A stretch of DNA of 64,000 nucleotides from Aliiglaciecola lipolytica. Its GTDB lineage: Bacteria > Pseudomonadota > Gammaproteobacteria > Enterobacterales > Alteromonadaceae. Position 1 is the stretch's first letter; each line of letters opens with the position of its first letter. The stretch covers positions 35,854-99,853 of the forward strand of contig NZ_JAHKPT010000014.1 of NCBI RefSeq assembly GCF_018860635.1, in the 5' to 3' direction. Shown here piece after piece: positions 28,331-36,720 of the stretch. The notes beneath the pieces were generated by a model. The model was not told the origin of the DNA and ran no database searches. It saw nothing but the letters and a program-made list of their open reading frames with translations. The position numbers were made by a program, and so were the translations under genes.

Positions 28331-30328
28331 TTAAAAAGGTCCTGAAACTGCACTTGGATTTGCCCACAGTGCTTGCCAAACTTGATTTCCTCGGAAGTAA
28401 TATACATATTCCCCTTGAATAACACTGCGATCTTCACCTGAAAAGATATATTCCGCACTGTCATTATCAGCTTTGACATTCCCCAGCCATTCTAATTCTG
28501 GTGATACATCCTTCGTTTCAACCGCAAACAACATCAAACTATTCTGTGGCACATCAACCACATTGTCATTGCTGCTTACATCAGTTGAAGATTTAAGCTT
28601 TTCCACTGGGAAAGCGAACCGATAGAAACCATCCGCTTCCAATACGCTCAGCGCTTTGTAATTGAATTCCACAGGCGTAAATGCATCCGCAGCAATAATG
28701 GATGTCAGCTCAATTGGGTTAGCCGCATCACGAATATCAAATAAGCTCACTTTCATTCCATTTGGCTCCACAGGTGGTGGAGAAAGCATCACCTGCGCAC
28801 TGTTTTCAACTAGCGTTGCATCACCGTTACTGGGCAAGTCATCAAGCTGGACTTGTTGGCCAACTCCCAGTAATAAACCATTTTTGAGGGGATGCAAATA
28901 ACTTGAAAAACCAGGAATTTCTAGGCTACCAGCGATGAAAGGTGCGCTATTATCACTTAAATCAATAATATAAAGCGGATCGATTCGTTCAAAGGTAACT
29001 ATATATGCTTGCTCATCGATAAATCTCACCGCGTATATATCTTCTCCGGGTTTGCCAATCGCTTGCGGTTGATTTTCATTAGGTAAACTTGCAATAGTCG
29101 TCAACTCATTGCCACTTTGAGCTAAGACCGTCAGTTGATGAACTGCAGGAGAAACCGAATTATCAGTGGTTATTACTCGTAAGTAGCCATCACTTTCATC
29201 AACCTTAAATAAGGGATCACTTCGCCAGCTCAACACACCATCAACAGCGCCCGATGCCTGATAGCTCATATTCTCTAAACTAATTTTATGAAACGCTGTT
29301 TGTTGCCCTTCAATACTGCTTGCTAAGTACATAGATTGCTCTGACATATAGAGCATATAAGCTTGTACGCTCATGCAGATAGATTGTTGATCAGTTGGGT
29401 CATCTATATTGATTCTAGTCACCGTTAATATCTGAGCAAAACCATCATCCTCTGTAGCGGCTTCAGGAACATAACACTCAGCCATAAGGTTCATTGCCAT
29501 TGATTGACCATTGATATCAACACGGGGCATTACAGCGTCACTGGAAACACCAATAACGTTCTGATAATTCGCTAGTTTCTCCTCATCTGTAGCGGCATAC
29601 GGTTGAAGGCCGTCAATATAGGGGACATAACTACTGGCCACATATAATTGGTTATCAATTCGACGGGTTGATAGTAACGAGCCATCAAATGTCAGGAGGT
29701 TTTCAGCCAGAGCGTTGTGCGGATCACTAACATTAAAAAATTGCACGCTGAATTTCTGTTCAACGGGTTCCCAAGGAGCAATACTGATGAAATCGATGGG
29801 ATAGACCGGCATAGTAGAACTTATCGCGACTAAACGTTTTTGATGTAGATATATGCCAATAATGTCGTCACTCTCCTGTGCTAACGGAATGTTTGGGAGA
29901 CTTGTTAGCGTGTCGTCCTGATTTCGTTGGATAACTCGAATATCGGCTGGACTTTGATTTGCAGATGACCAAATAGGATAGTTTGCCAAATAGAAAGTTT
30001 CACCATCGTATTTAATTCTATCGGCCTCATCGACACCACTTTCTACGGTATTAGTTGTGGAATAAGGGCTACTGCCGATACTCGGGCTCGCCACATCCCC
30101 CCCAGCGGTGTAATCAGACTCACTTAATGATGCGGCATAAATGCCATTTTTTATATAGCGCTCAGTTTTCCCCGAGTCTTGAACTAAGGCACCGACAAAA
30201 CCACTGGGTTGATTGACTTCAGGCGGTTTGTTTTCAGTCACTTTTGTGTCTGTCCCACTGCCTCCACCGCACGCCCCTAATAGTAAGGCGGCAAACAAAG
30301 AAGACATTGCAGCTTTATTTCCATACAT
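28331..30328 (-). CDS. Beta-propeller domain lipoprotein
   Basis: 665 residues from the ATG at 30328, which has AAGG 8-9 nt upstream; a GTG at 30337 is an alternative. The lipobox is LLGACGGG near residue 19. Most of the protein matches the secreted beta-propeller family PF09826: TTNTVESGVDEADRIKYDG at the N-terminal side, repeated blades, LPGFSSYLHPL-like EIPGFSSYLHPL and a C-terminal YIFSGEDRSVIQGEYVYYF. The function of these envelope proteins is unknown; some archaeal and bacterial members are secreted. A terminator follows. It is divergent from mipA. Confidence 0.87.
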   Translation of the reverse strand: MYGNKAAMSSLFAALLLGACGGGSGTDTKVTENKPPEVNQPSGFVGALVQDSGKTERYIKNGIYAASLSESDYTAGGDVASPSIGSSPYSTTNTVESGVDEADRIKYDGETFYLANYPIWSSANQSPADIRVIQRNQDDTLTSLPNIPLAQESDDIIGIYLHQKRLVAISSTMPVYPIDFISIAPWEPVEQKFSVQFFNVSDPHNALAENLLTFDGSLLSTRRIDNQLYVASSYVPYIDGLQPYAATDEEKLANYQNVIGVSSDAVMPRVDINGQSMAMNLMAECYVPEAATEDDGFAQILTVTRINIDDPTDQQSICMSVQAYMLYMSEQSMYLASSIEGQQTAFHKISLENMSYQASGAVDGVLSWRSDPLFKVDESDGYLRVITTDNSVSPAVHQLTVLAQSGNELTTIASLPNENQPQAIGKPGEDIYAVRFIDEQAYIVTFERIDPLYIIDLSDNSAPFIAGSLEIPGFSSYLHPLKNGLLLGVGQQVQLDDLPSNGDATLVENSAQVMLSPPPVEPNGMKVSLFDIRDAANPIELTSIIAADAFTPVEFNYKALSVLEADGFYRFAFPVEKLKSSTDVSSNDNVVDVPQNSLMLFAVETKDVSPELEWLGNVKADNDSAEYIFSGEDRSVIQGEYVYYFRGNQVWQALWANPSAVSGPF

Positions 30329-30478
30329 AGCACACACCTTTCTTTCAAACTTTTAATATCTATACCATTACTGATTTAATCCTAGTAACTGGAGATGTTA
30401 TTTTCTATTAAGAATTGACAATAATTGTGAATATTTGTAACCCTACGATGTAGGTTTGCAAAAGGTCTGTTAACCTTT

Positions 30479-30511
30479 CAATATTGAGCAAATATTTGCT
30501 CAACAATATTG
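30479..30511. promoter_or_regulatory. Perfect 20-bp palindrome flanked by CAATATTG direct repeats
   Basis: TTGAGCAAATATTTGCTCAA at 30484-30503 is a perfect palindrome. CAATATTG occurs at 30479-30486 and at 30504-30511. The block ends 24 bp before the mipA start, so it is either an operator for this operon or an mRNA leader hairpin. Confidence 0.6.
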
Positions 30512-30535
30512 TGCTAGCTGAAGGTCGAGAATGAG

Positions 30536-31414
30536 GTGTTAAAACACTGTCTAATATGCGTTATCTTTTTCATTGCAACTGGCTATGCGAGCCCGTTATT
30601 AGGCTGTGAAACATCCAAAAATTGCATACAAGAAGAAGAATGGGATATAGGTGTCGCCTTTGGTATAGGCGTTCGTTCTAATCCATTAGTTGATGGCGAT
30701 AACTTCCCTAACGTTATATTGTTCGATGTGGCTTGGTATGGCGAACAGTTTTACTTTGATAACGGAGAAATCGGTTATCAGTGGCAACAAACCGAAAAGA
30801 CCGGCATTGAAACCTATCTAACCCTTGATCGAGAAAAAACTTTTTTCGAACTCTGGCATCCTGGCAATGTAACTGTGCCCGCCGCATTTCCTTCCTCGCC
30901 CTCCATTGAGCCTCCAAACAAAGACACAGATGGTGACCTAACCTCCGAGGACGCTAGACTCTCAGTTGACGAAATCAGCGGTCGAAGTTGGGCAATTAAT
31001 TTCGGTACTCGATTCCATTTTTATAACGGTAATCACGAAATCAGTTTTTCTATCGAAACCGATGCGAGCAACGTGCATCAAGGTCAAAAGGCCAATCTTT
31101 CTTATCAATATTACTGGGTTGGCGATAACTGGCAGTTTATGGTGCGCCCTAGCATAGTTTGGAAAAGTGCTAACTTAGCAAACTATTATTATGGAATTGA
31201 TAAAAAAGACACTGCGAATCCGAACTATCACTATCAAGTATCTTCTGGGCTGCAACCCGGTATATCACTTTTGTATACTAAAAAACTCGATGAAAATTGG
31301 CACTGGATAGCCAATGCCGCCTATCGCAAACTGCATACTTCAATGATTAATAGCCCTATTGTAGAAGAAAACAATGTGACCAATTTGTTTGTTGGTTTGG
31401 GGCGGCGTTTTTGA
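30536..31414 (+). CDS. MipA/OmpV family outer membrane protein
   Basis: 292 residues from a GTG. A signal peptide (LICVIFFIATGYASPLLG) is followed by alternating beta-strand sequence with the family opening GVAFGIGVRSNPLVDGDNFPN and a C-terminal barrel strand ending VGLGRRF. MipA/OmpV proteins are outer-membrane barrels; one member scaffolds murein enzymes, and many are induced by two-component systems. It overlaps the DUF3019 gene by 4 bp and starts a four-gene operon with a response regulator and a sensor kinase. The ribosome binding site is weak (AAGG 11 nt upstream). Confidence 0.88.
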   Translation: MLKHCLICVIFFIATGYASPLLGCETSKNCIQEEEWDIGVAFGIGVRSNPLVDGDNFPNVILFDVAWYGEQFYFDNGEIGYQWQQTEKTGIETYLTLDREKTFFELWHPGNVTVPAAFPSSPSIEPPNKDTDGDLTSEDARLSVDEISGRSWAINFGTRFHFYNGNHEISFSIETDASNVHQGQKANLSYQYYWVGDNWQFMVRPSIVWKSANLANYYYGIDKKDTANPNYHYQVSSGLQPGISLLYTKKLDENWHWIANAAYRKLHTSMINSPIVEENNVTNLFVGLGRRF

Positions 31415-31815
31415 TGAATCAGTGCTGCTGCAAATTCAAAACTGGCTATTTACTGATGATGGTGTTGACAATAATTGTCGGCATACCAAAAGTATGGGGG
31501 GCGGTACCCAGTTGGAGTGTTCAGCCTAAAGTATGCATTGTGGAAAACTTAGGTGACACCTGCGAAATGGCATTAACACTTAATTTTCAGAATTTACAAC
31601 CAGGAACCTACTGCTATTATCAAGATCAAACGCGGTTAAGTTGCTGGTCAGGAACGGCGCAACAAAACACCCTTGTAATTCGTTTCAGCGAAGATACTGT
31701 ATTATATCTCAAGTCTGAAAATGGTACTGTCATTCTGTCCCATGAAATGGATATTAAAGCCAGAGCTAGCAAAAAGCAGGTTAGACGGGTTAGGCAACCT
31801 TGGAGTCTATTTTGA
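31411..31815 (+). CDS. DUF3019 family exported protein
   Basis: 134 residues with a hydrophobic N-terminal signal ending near GIPKVWGA. The mature part has Cys pairs (VCIVENLGDTCEM, YCYYQDQTRLSCW), a pattern of the DUF3019 family, probably a small disulfide-bonded beta domain in the periplasm. The C-terminus is basic (KARASKKQVRRVR). DUF3019 is often found beside mipA/ompV and an RstAB-like system, which suggests a role in sensing or envelope response. Its stop overlaps the next start. Confidence 0.82.
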   Translation: MMNQCCCKFKTGYLLMMVLTIIVGIPKVWGAVPSWSVQPKVCIVENLGDTCEMALTLNFQNLQPGTYCYYQDQTRLSCWSGTAQQNTLVIRFSEDTVLYLKSENGTVILSHEMDIKARASKKQVRRVRQPWSLF

Positions 31816-32516
31816 ACAAACGCATTTTATTGATTGAGGATGACAAACGCTTAAGCCAATTAATGGCTAATTTTCTGAACCAGCAGGATTTTGAAGTCCA
31901 TTGTTTATACGACTCCTTAAAGTTGGCTCAAAGCATGGCAACATTCGAACCTGACATTATTATTCTCGACATCATGTTGCCTGGCGAAGATGGTTTCGAG
32001 TTGTGCAAAAAATTACGCAAAACCTTTAGCGGACCTCTGTTGTTTGTGACCGCGAAGAGCTCCGACTTCGACCAAGTGTTGGGATTAGAACTCGGTGCAG
32101 ACGATTACGTTATTAAACCAGTAGAACCCCGCGTGCTGTTAGCGCGCATAAATGCATTATTAAGGCGCAGTGACACACACAACAATGAAGCGATGCAACA
32201 AACTGACGAATTGCATTTTGGGCAGTTGAGAATCAACCGCAATTCTCGACAAGTATTTTTGTCAGACGAATCGATTCAACTGACCAGTCACGAATTCGAT
32301 ATGCTGTGGAAATTAGCTACCAACCCATCCAAACTCGTGGAACGAGAAACCTTATACAGCGAGTTAATTGGCAGAGAGTATGACGGTTTAGACAGATCCG
32401 CTGATGTGCGCATTTCCCGATTACGTAAAAAACTTCGGGATAACCCACAAAACCCCTACAAGATAAAAACAATTTGGGGGAAGGGATTTTTCTTTGTGCC
32501 TGATGCATGGGAATAG
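31812..32516 (+). CDS. OmpR-family response regulator (RstA-like)
   Basis: 234 residues from the TTG at 31812, preceded by GGAG at 31802-31805. The TTG shares bases with the DUF3019 stop (TTGA). A TTG at 31800 would add four residues. The receiver domain has IEDDKRL, the phospho-acceptor region IIILDIMLPGEDG, LFVTAKS and DYVIKP. The C-terminal winged helix carries LTSHEFDMLWKLA and DVRISRLRKKL. It should control the operon with the kinase downstream. RstA similarity is by overall pattern. Confidence 0.92.
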   Translation: MNKRILLIEDDKRLSQLMANFLNQQDFEVHCLYDSLKLAQSMATFEPDIIILDIMLPGEDGFELCKKLRKTFSGPLLFVTAKSSDFDQVLGLELGADDYVIKPVEPRVLLARINALLRRSDTHNNEAMQQTDELHFGQLRINRNSRQVFLSDESIQLTSHEFDMLWKLATNPSKLVERETLYSELIGREYDGLDRSADVRISRLRKKLRDNPQNPYKIKTIWGKGFFFVPDAWE

Positions 32517-32546
32517 TGCAAATTTGGAAAATCATCCAGCCATAAT

Positions 32547-33788
32547 ATGACCCGTTTATTTTTAAGTTTATATCTATTTATTGCGCTATCCCTTGTAGCA
32601 CTGAGTGCTTTGCTCAATCATGTATTTTTTAATGACGACGCGTTAAATCAAGGAGACGCAGCCATTGTAGATGCATTGACGGCTTTGCATCAACGTGGTG
32701 GTATCTCTGCCAATGATTTAGACAAACAAATATTCTCAGTATCAACTTTGAACACCGCTGATATGGCTTGGAATTCTGAAGAACTTGCTAAATTGCAACA
32801 GAAATTACCCGTGGTCTTATTCGACCGCCAAAATGGCACTCAAATTTACTTCCTAACACCACCATCTAAACTGATCGAAATTAGCTTGCTACACAATCAA
32901 ACAAGCACCAGTAAATACGTCTTATACAGCGGTTTATTTTTCTTTTTACTGGCAGGGTTAATTGCACTGTGGTTATGGCCATTATGGAAAGACCTGCTTC
33001 AGTTGAAACAAACGGCGACTCGGATTGGACCCAGTGGTGAATTTCCACCGATAGATGTTGAACGAACCTCGGTTGTTTACCCAATCGCCATTGCATTAAA
33101 CGATTTAGGCAATCGAGTGCGCGAACTGTTAAATACACAAAGAGAGTTAACAGGTGCGGTCGCTCACGAATTCAGAACACCATTGTCTCGCCTAAAATTC
33201 GCAATCGCGGCCCAGGATTATGATCAATCTGGCCCTTGGAGCGAAATGAATAAAGATATTGATGAATTGGAAAAGTTAGTGCAAGAAATGTTGAGTTACA
33301 CCAGCATGGAAGTGCAAGAGCCAGAGTTGAATATATCCGAGATCCCACTTTTAACATTGTGCAAACAACGCATCGAATATTTACAAAAAAGTAGCCAGCC
33401 GCAAGTCAGTATTCAATTTATTGGCTCAGATCTTACCATTTTGGGAGACGAACACTTTATTGAACGAGTAATAGACAACCTATTTAATAATGCCAACAGA
33501 TACGCTAACTCAATCATAAGAATAGTGGTTTGCAAACACCCACGGGGCGTATTATTGCGCATGGAAGATGACGGATTAGGCGTACCTGAAATCTATCAAA
33601 AGCGTATCTTTGAGCCATTTTTCCGTCCTGATAATAGCCGTGATAGGAAACGTGGAGGAGCCGGTTTAGGCTTAGCAATTATTAAACGGATAATGCATTG
33701 GCATGATGGTGAATGCTGGGTTGAAAATGCAGATTTAGGCGGTGCTGGTTTCTGTCTTCTATTTAAATCCGCACCGCAGATCAAATAG
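32547..33788 (+). CDS. Sensor histidine kinase (RstB-like)
   Basis: 413 residues. Two transmembrane helices, near residues 3-25 and 128-150, enclose a periplasmic sensor of about 100 residues. A HAMP-like linker follows. The H-box is [16 protein letters not shown] near residue 207, the N-box [10 protein letters not shown], then DDGLGVP and GGAGLGLAI. It is the cognate kinase of the regulator 30 bp upstream. The signal is unknown; the linked MipA and DUF3019 suggest an envelope cue. Confidence 0.93.
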   Translation: MTRLFLSLYLFIALSLVALSALLNHVFFNDDALNQGDAAIVDALTALHQRGGISANDLDKQIFSVSTLNTADMAWNSEELAKLQQKLPVVLFDRQNGTQIYFLTPPSKLIEISLLHNQTSTSKYVLYSGLFFFLLAGLIALWLWPLWKDLLQLKQTATRIGPSGEFPPIDVERTSVVYPIAIALNDLGNRVRELLNTQRELTGAVAHEFRTPLSRLKFAIAAQDYDQSGPWSEMNKDIDELEKLVQEMLSYTSMEVQEPELNISEIPLLTLCKQRIEYLQKSSQPQVSIQFIGSDLTILGDEHFIERVIDNLFNNANRYANSIIRIVVCKHPRGVLLRMEDDGLGVPEIYQKRIFEPFFRPDNSRDRKRGGAGLGLAIIKRIMHWHDGECWVENADLGGAGFCLLFKSAPQIK

Positions 33789-33822
33789 TTGAGCGATTAA
33801 ATATCAAGAGTCGCTTAAAACA

Positions 33823-34194
33823 CTAAGATGATTCGCTCACATCTAATAAAGTTGAATTACTAATGGTGTGACAAACCAGCTCTAAATTCGAACCATTAAC
33901 GTAGGGATTTATTTCCCGTTGTAGACAATATTTAGCGTGGAAATTAACGAGGTTTTCAGAACTATCGGTAATTTGAAGTATGTAATCACGTTGAAAATCG
34001 CGCATCTGTTCCGTATAGGGCGCTAGCGCATAACGCACATCATTTAGTTGCGTTTTTTCCATTTTCATCGATATTTCAGTCATTAATTGGGATAAATCAT
34101 TTTGGATATCAGCCAGCAAATACTGCGCGAACGACGAACGTAGCGTCATCACTAAAATCACAACTTCTGCTAAAACAATTAAATACCTAAACAT
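33823..34194 (-). CDS. Small membrane-anchored protein, function unknown
   Basis: 123 residues. One hydrophobic N-terminal helix (YLIVLAEVVILVMTL) could be an anchor or an uncleaved signal, followed by an amphipathic, mostly helical region. Two Cys (YCLQRE and LVCHT) might form a disulfide in the periplasm. I recognise no family. It stands alone on the minus strand, tail to tail with the sensor kinase. A 197-bp stretch without features separates it from rutF. Confidence 0.55.
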   Translation of the reverse strand: MFRYLIVLAEVVILVMTLRSSFAQYLLADIQNDLSQLMTEISMKMEKTQLNDVRYALAPYTEQMRDFQRDYILQITDSSENLVNFHAKYCLQREINPYVNGSNLELVCHTISNSTLLDVSESS

Positions 34195-34391
34195 ACTTTC
34201 ACATCTAAATAAGACAAAATTAAGCCTTAAGTCAAAACCAAGGGCTAACTTAGACTAATAGGTCTATTTAATGAAGCGCTGAGTATTATCTAAGTCTATA
34301 CAAAAGTCTTGCAACTAATACCAATGCAAACAATCAATTAGCAATCAGCGCTGACAACCCTGATAGAAAAAAGGAAAACTGACAGTTGCTA

Positions 34392-34919
34392 TTAATCTTG
34401 TAAATGATGATACCCGCGTTGGTAATACACCAACGCCCCAGCCATCTCATCCCGTTTAACGGCTACCACTTCACAGAAGAAGACATCGTGTGTGGCAACA
34501 CTTTGAATATGAGTCACTTTACAGTCAAAGCTCACTGCCGCATCAGCGAGCACAGGTGAGCCCGTTTTCAGTGTCTCCCATTTCCCGACTGCAAAACGGT
34601 CTGGCATTGTTGCCTTACCACCGAATATATTAGACAGTTGTTCATGGCCTTCGGAGAGTGTATTTATTGCTAAGTAAGGGCTATCAACAAATGCACTATG
34701 TACTGATGTACTGCGATTTAAACATACTAATAATGTCGCCGGGCTATCGCTTACACTGCATACAGCAGTTGCGGTAAACCCCACATCTCCACTGACAGTA
34801 GATGTCGTTACTACGTTCACAGCACCGGCTAAACTTGCCATACTATCTCTAAAACACTCGGGGCTAATGCAAGATATCCCTTCAGATTGTGAAGATAACT
34901 GTTGTGTATCTGGTTCCAA
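34392..34919 (-). CDS. rutF: Flavin reductase, RutF-like
   Basis: 175 residues. It belongs to the flavin-reductase-like FMN-binding family (PF01613): FRDSMASLAGAVNVVTT, GFTATAVCSVSDSPATLLVCLN, SPYLAINTL and a C-terminal YYQRGYHHL. In the Rut pathway, RutF regenerates the reduced FMN used by the RutA pyrimidine oxygenase. The start is a TTG with GGAG upstream. It lies 51 bp after rutE on the same strand. The assignment rests on its position next to rutE and rutR; no rutA is in the window. Confidence 0.85.
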   Translation of the reverse strand: MEPDTQQLSSQSEGISCISPECFRDSMASLAGAVNVVTTSTVSGDVGFTATAVCSVSDSPATLLVCLNRSTSVHSAFVDSPYLAINTLSEGHEQLSNIFGGKATMPDRFAVGKWETLKTGSPVLADAAVSFDCKVTHIQSVATHDVFFCEVVAVKRDEMAGALVYYQRGYHHLQD

Positions 34920-34970
34920 TGGACCACTCCTAAGTACATTTGCCTTTAGCTGGAGAGTAAAGCCAAAGGA

Positions 34971-35561
34971 CTATAAAATTTTACAAGCTTCTTCAAACCC
35001 CAAACGCGGAAGTCGCTTATGCACTTTTGTGCCATCGCCGTATCCTAAGTTAATCAAGAAATTCACTTTCCACGTACTGTTTTCGAAGAAAATTTGATTC
35101 AGTAGTTCAGGATTAAACCCTGACATTGCCCCTGTGTCTAGCCCTAGCGCTCTGGCAGCACTAATTAAATAAGCGCCTTGTAGCGAACTATTGCGCATAG
35201 CGGTTTCATAGGCTGCATCAGGGCTGGATGTAAACCAACTGCGAGCATCAGCATAGGGGAATAATCTAGGTAGCTGTTCATAAAATTCACTATCGTATGC
35301 AACAATGACGGTACAGGGTGCGCTCATTGTTTGTTCCACATTGCCCTTAGATAAAGCAGGTTTTAGTTTTTCTCTAGCCTCATCAGAGCGAATAAATACA
35401 AAACGAGCAGGACTACAATTTGCCGAGGTTGGGCCCAACTTAACTAGGTCATATAACTGCAACAATAATTCTTCAGGTATGTTTTGGTCTTGCCAAGCAG
35501 TGTGAGTATGGGCATGAGTAAATAATTGCGCTAACGCGGTGTCATCTAATTGGGTTGTCAT
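34971..35561 (-). CDS. rutE: Malonic semialdehyde reductase, RutE-like nitroreductase
   Basis: 196 residues from the ATG at 35561, the same length as E. coli RutE; a TTG at 35576 would add five. Strongly RutE-like blocks are [15 protein letters not shown] near residue 46, [47 protein letters not shown] and [17 protein letters not shown]. It reduces malonic semialdehyde to 3-hydroxypropionate, a late step of uracil breakdown. In E. coli it sits in rutABCDEFG; here only rutF follows. Confidence 0.92.
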   Translation of the reverse strand: MTTQLDDTALAQLFTHAHTHTAWQDQNIPEELLLQLYDLVKLGPTSANCSPARFVFIRSDEAREKLKPALSKGNVEQTMSAPCTVIVAYDSEFYEQLPRLFPYADARSWFTSSPDAAYETAMRNSSLQGAYLISAARALGLDTGAMSGFNPELLNQIFFENSTWKVNFLINLGYGDGTKVHKRLPRLGFEEACKIL

Positions 35562-35576
35562 GTTTTTAAATTCCAA

Positions 35577-35896
35577 AAATGGGTTGGGTTAAAGGCACTT
35601 CACATTAAGCTTCTATTTAACATCCATTCAAATGGTGATTGAGGGGTTAAAATAAACGCTGACTAAACTCATCAGTTTTATACTCTACACCTATGTTAGG
35701 CATAAACAAAAAAACTGTCATTTGGCATCTATCATTCCACCAGCTTGCAGTTTAGAAGCTGCACAAAGTGCTAAACATAAGAACTCCAATTAGGCTAATT
35801 ATTAAAAATTACAAACTCTTGGGATTGCTTAATTTCTCAATCTTGGTTAAAACATAGTGGACAGGGAATAAACTAAAATGGGATATAAGTAGACAT
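35577..35896. promoter_or_regulatory. Divergent rutE/rutR intergenic region
   Basis: 320 bp with no gene. It must hold both promoters. No copy of TGACCAnnTGGTCA is present. The nearest thing is an imperfect palindrome CTGACTAAACTCATCAG around 35668-35684 whose left half resembles the sites at 56151 and 56180. This is the place where rutABCD would be expected from the E. coli order. Confidence 0.4.
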
Positions 35897-36574
35897 ATGA
35901 GTTCAACATTAGTGAAAAAAACACAAAAAAAGTCGAAACGTGTCTCAAGCCCCAAAACGCAAAGTAAGCGTACTGAAGCAAAACGCAATAAACGAAAAGT
36001 GATAATGCAAGCGGCCCTCGACTTGTTTTCGAGTAACGGTGTGCACGGCACAAGTGTTGAACAGATCGCAGACTTAGCCAAAGTATCGAAAACAAACTTA
36101 CTCTACTATTTTGCCAGTAAAGAACAGCTTTATGTGGAGGTAATTCAGCAATTATTAGACGTTTGGTTAATGCCGCTACAGGGGTTTAATTCAGAGCAAG
36201 ATCCCATCGAAGCCATTTCGAATTATATCGAAGTAAAATTAGCTTTATCTCGCGACAACCCCAAGGAATCTCGTTTATTTTGTATGGAAGTAGTGCAAGG
36301 TGCTCCGCTTTTGTTCAATCAACTCGAATCACCACTGAGGGCAATTGTTGAAGCCAAAGTTCAAGTTATTTCAGGTTGGATTGAAGCCGGTAAACTGGCG
36401 CCAATCGATCCCTATCATTTAATTTTCAGTATTTGGGCAACAACCCAACACTATGCTGATTTCCGTGTGCAAGTGGAGGCTGTAACCGGTCAAAATTTAG
36501 ACGACCCGGAATTTTTTGCGTCGACCTTAAATAACATTCAGTCTATTGTTCTTAACGGGGTGCGACCTAAATAG
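35897..36574 (+). CDS. rutR: TetR-family regulator RutR
   Basis: 225 residues. After a basic N-terminal tail comes the TetR helix-turn-helix (KVIMQAALDLFSSNGVHGTS, VEQIADLAKVSKTNLLYYF). The C-terminal part matches RutR closely: ESRLFCMEVVQGAPLL, LIFSIWATTQHYADF and VEAVTGQNLDDPEFF. RutR senses uracil and thymine and in E. coli controls the rut operon, carAB and other pyrimidine genes. It is divergent from rutE. A perfect RutR-type box lies at 56104 upstream of udk. Confidence 0.9.
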   Translation: MSSTLVKKTQKKSKRVSSPKTQSKRTEAKRNKRKVIMQAALDLFSSNGVHGTSVEQIADLAKVSKTNLLYYFASKEQLYVEVIQQLLDVWLMPLQGFNSEQDPIEAISNYIEVKLALSRDNPKESRLFCMEVVQGAPLLFNQLESPLRAIVEAKVQVISGWIEAGKLAPIDPYHLIFSIWATTQHYADFRVQVEAVTGQNLDDPEFFASTLNNIQSIVLNGVRPK

Positions 36575-36605
36575 GGTTGAATCGATAAAAAAACCAGTTA
36601 ATTCA

Positions 36606-36646
36606 TTGATCCAGATTAACAACTAGCGAGCAGTCTGTGCGATAAT
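36606..36646 (+). promoter_or_regulatory. FNR-type promoter of ccoG
   Basis: TTGATCCAGATTAA at 36606-36619 has one mismatch to the FNR consensus TTGATnnnnATCAA. GATAAT at 36641-36646 is a good -10; its centre is 31 bp from the box centre, which places the box at about -41.5 as in class II FNR promoters. It is 101 bp before the ATG. Confidence 0.6.
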
Positions 36647-36720
36647 AGGGGGATTAATTACTAACCTATAGAAATTTCGAATTCGCCGGAGTTTCTAGCA
36701 GTCCCGTAAAGGAAAGATGA

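Noticed and set aside
35668..35684. CTGACTAAACTCATCAG as a RutR site between rutE and rutR
   Set aside because: Only the outer four bases of each arm pair and the GACCA/TGGTC core is absent, so I do not call it an operator.
35715..35735. CTGTCAT-TTGG-CATCTAT as a Pho box between rutE and rutR
   Set aside because: The first unit is perfect but the second matches only three of seven bases.
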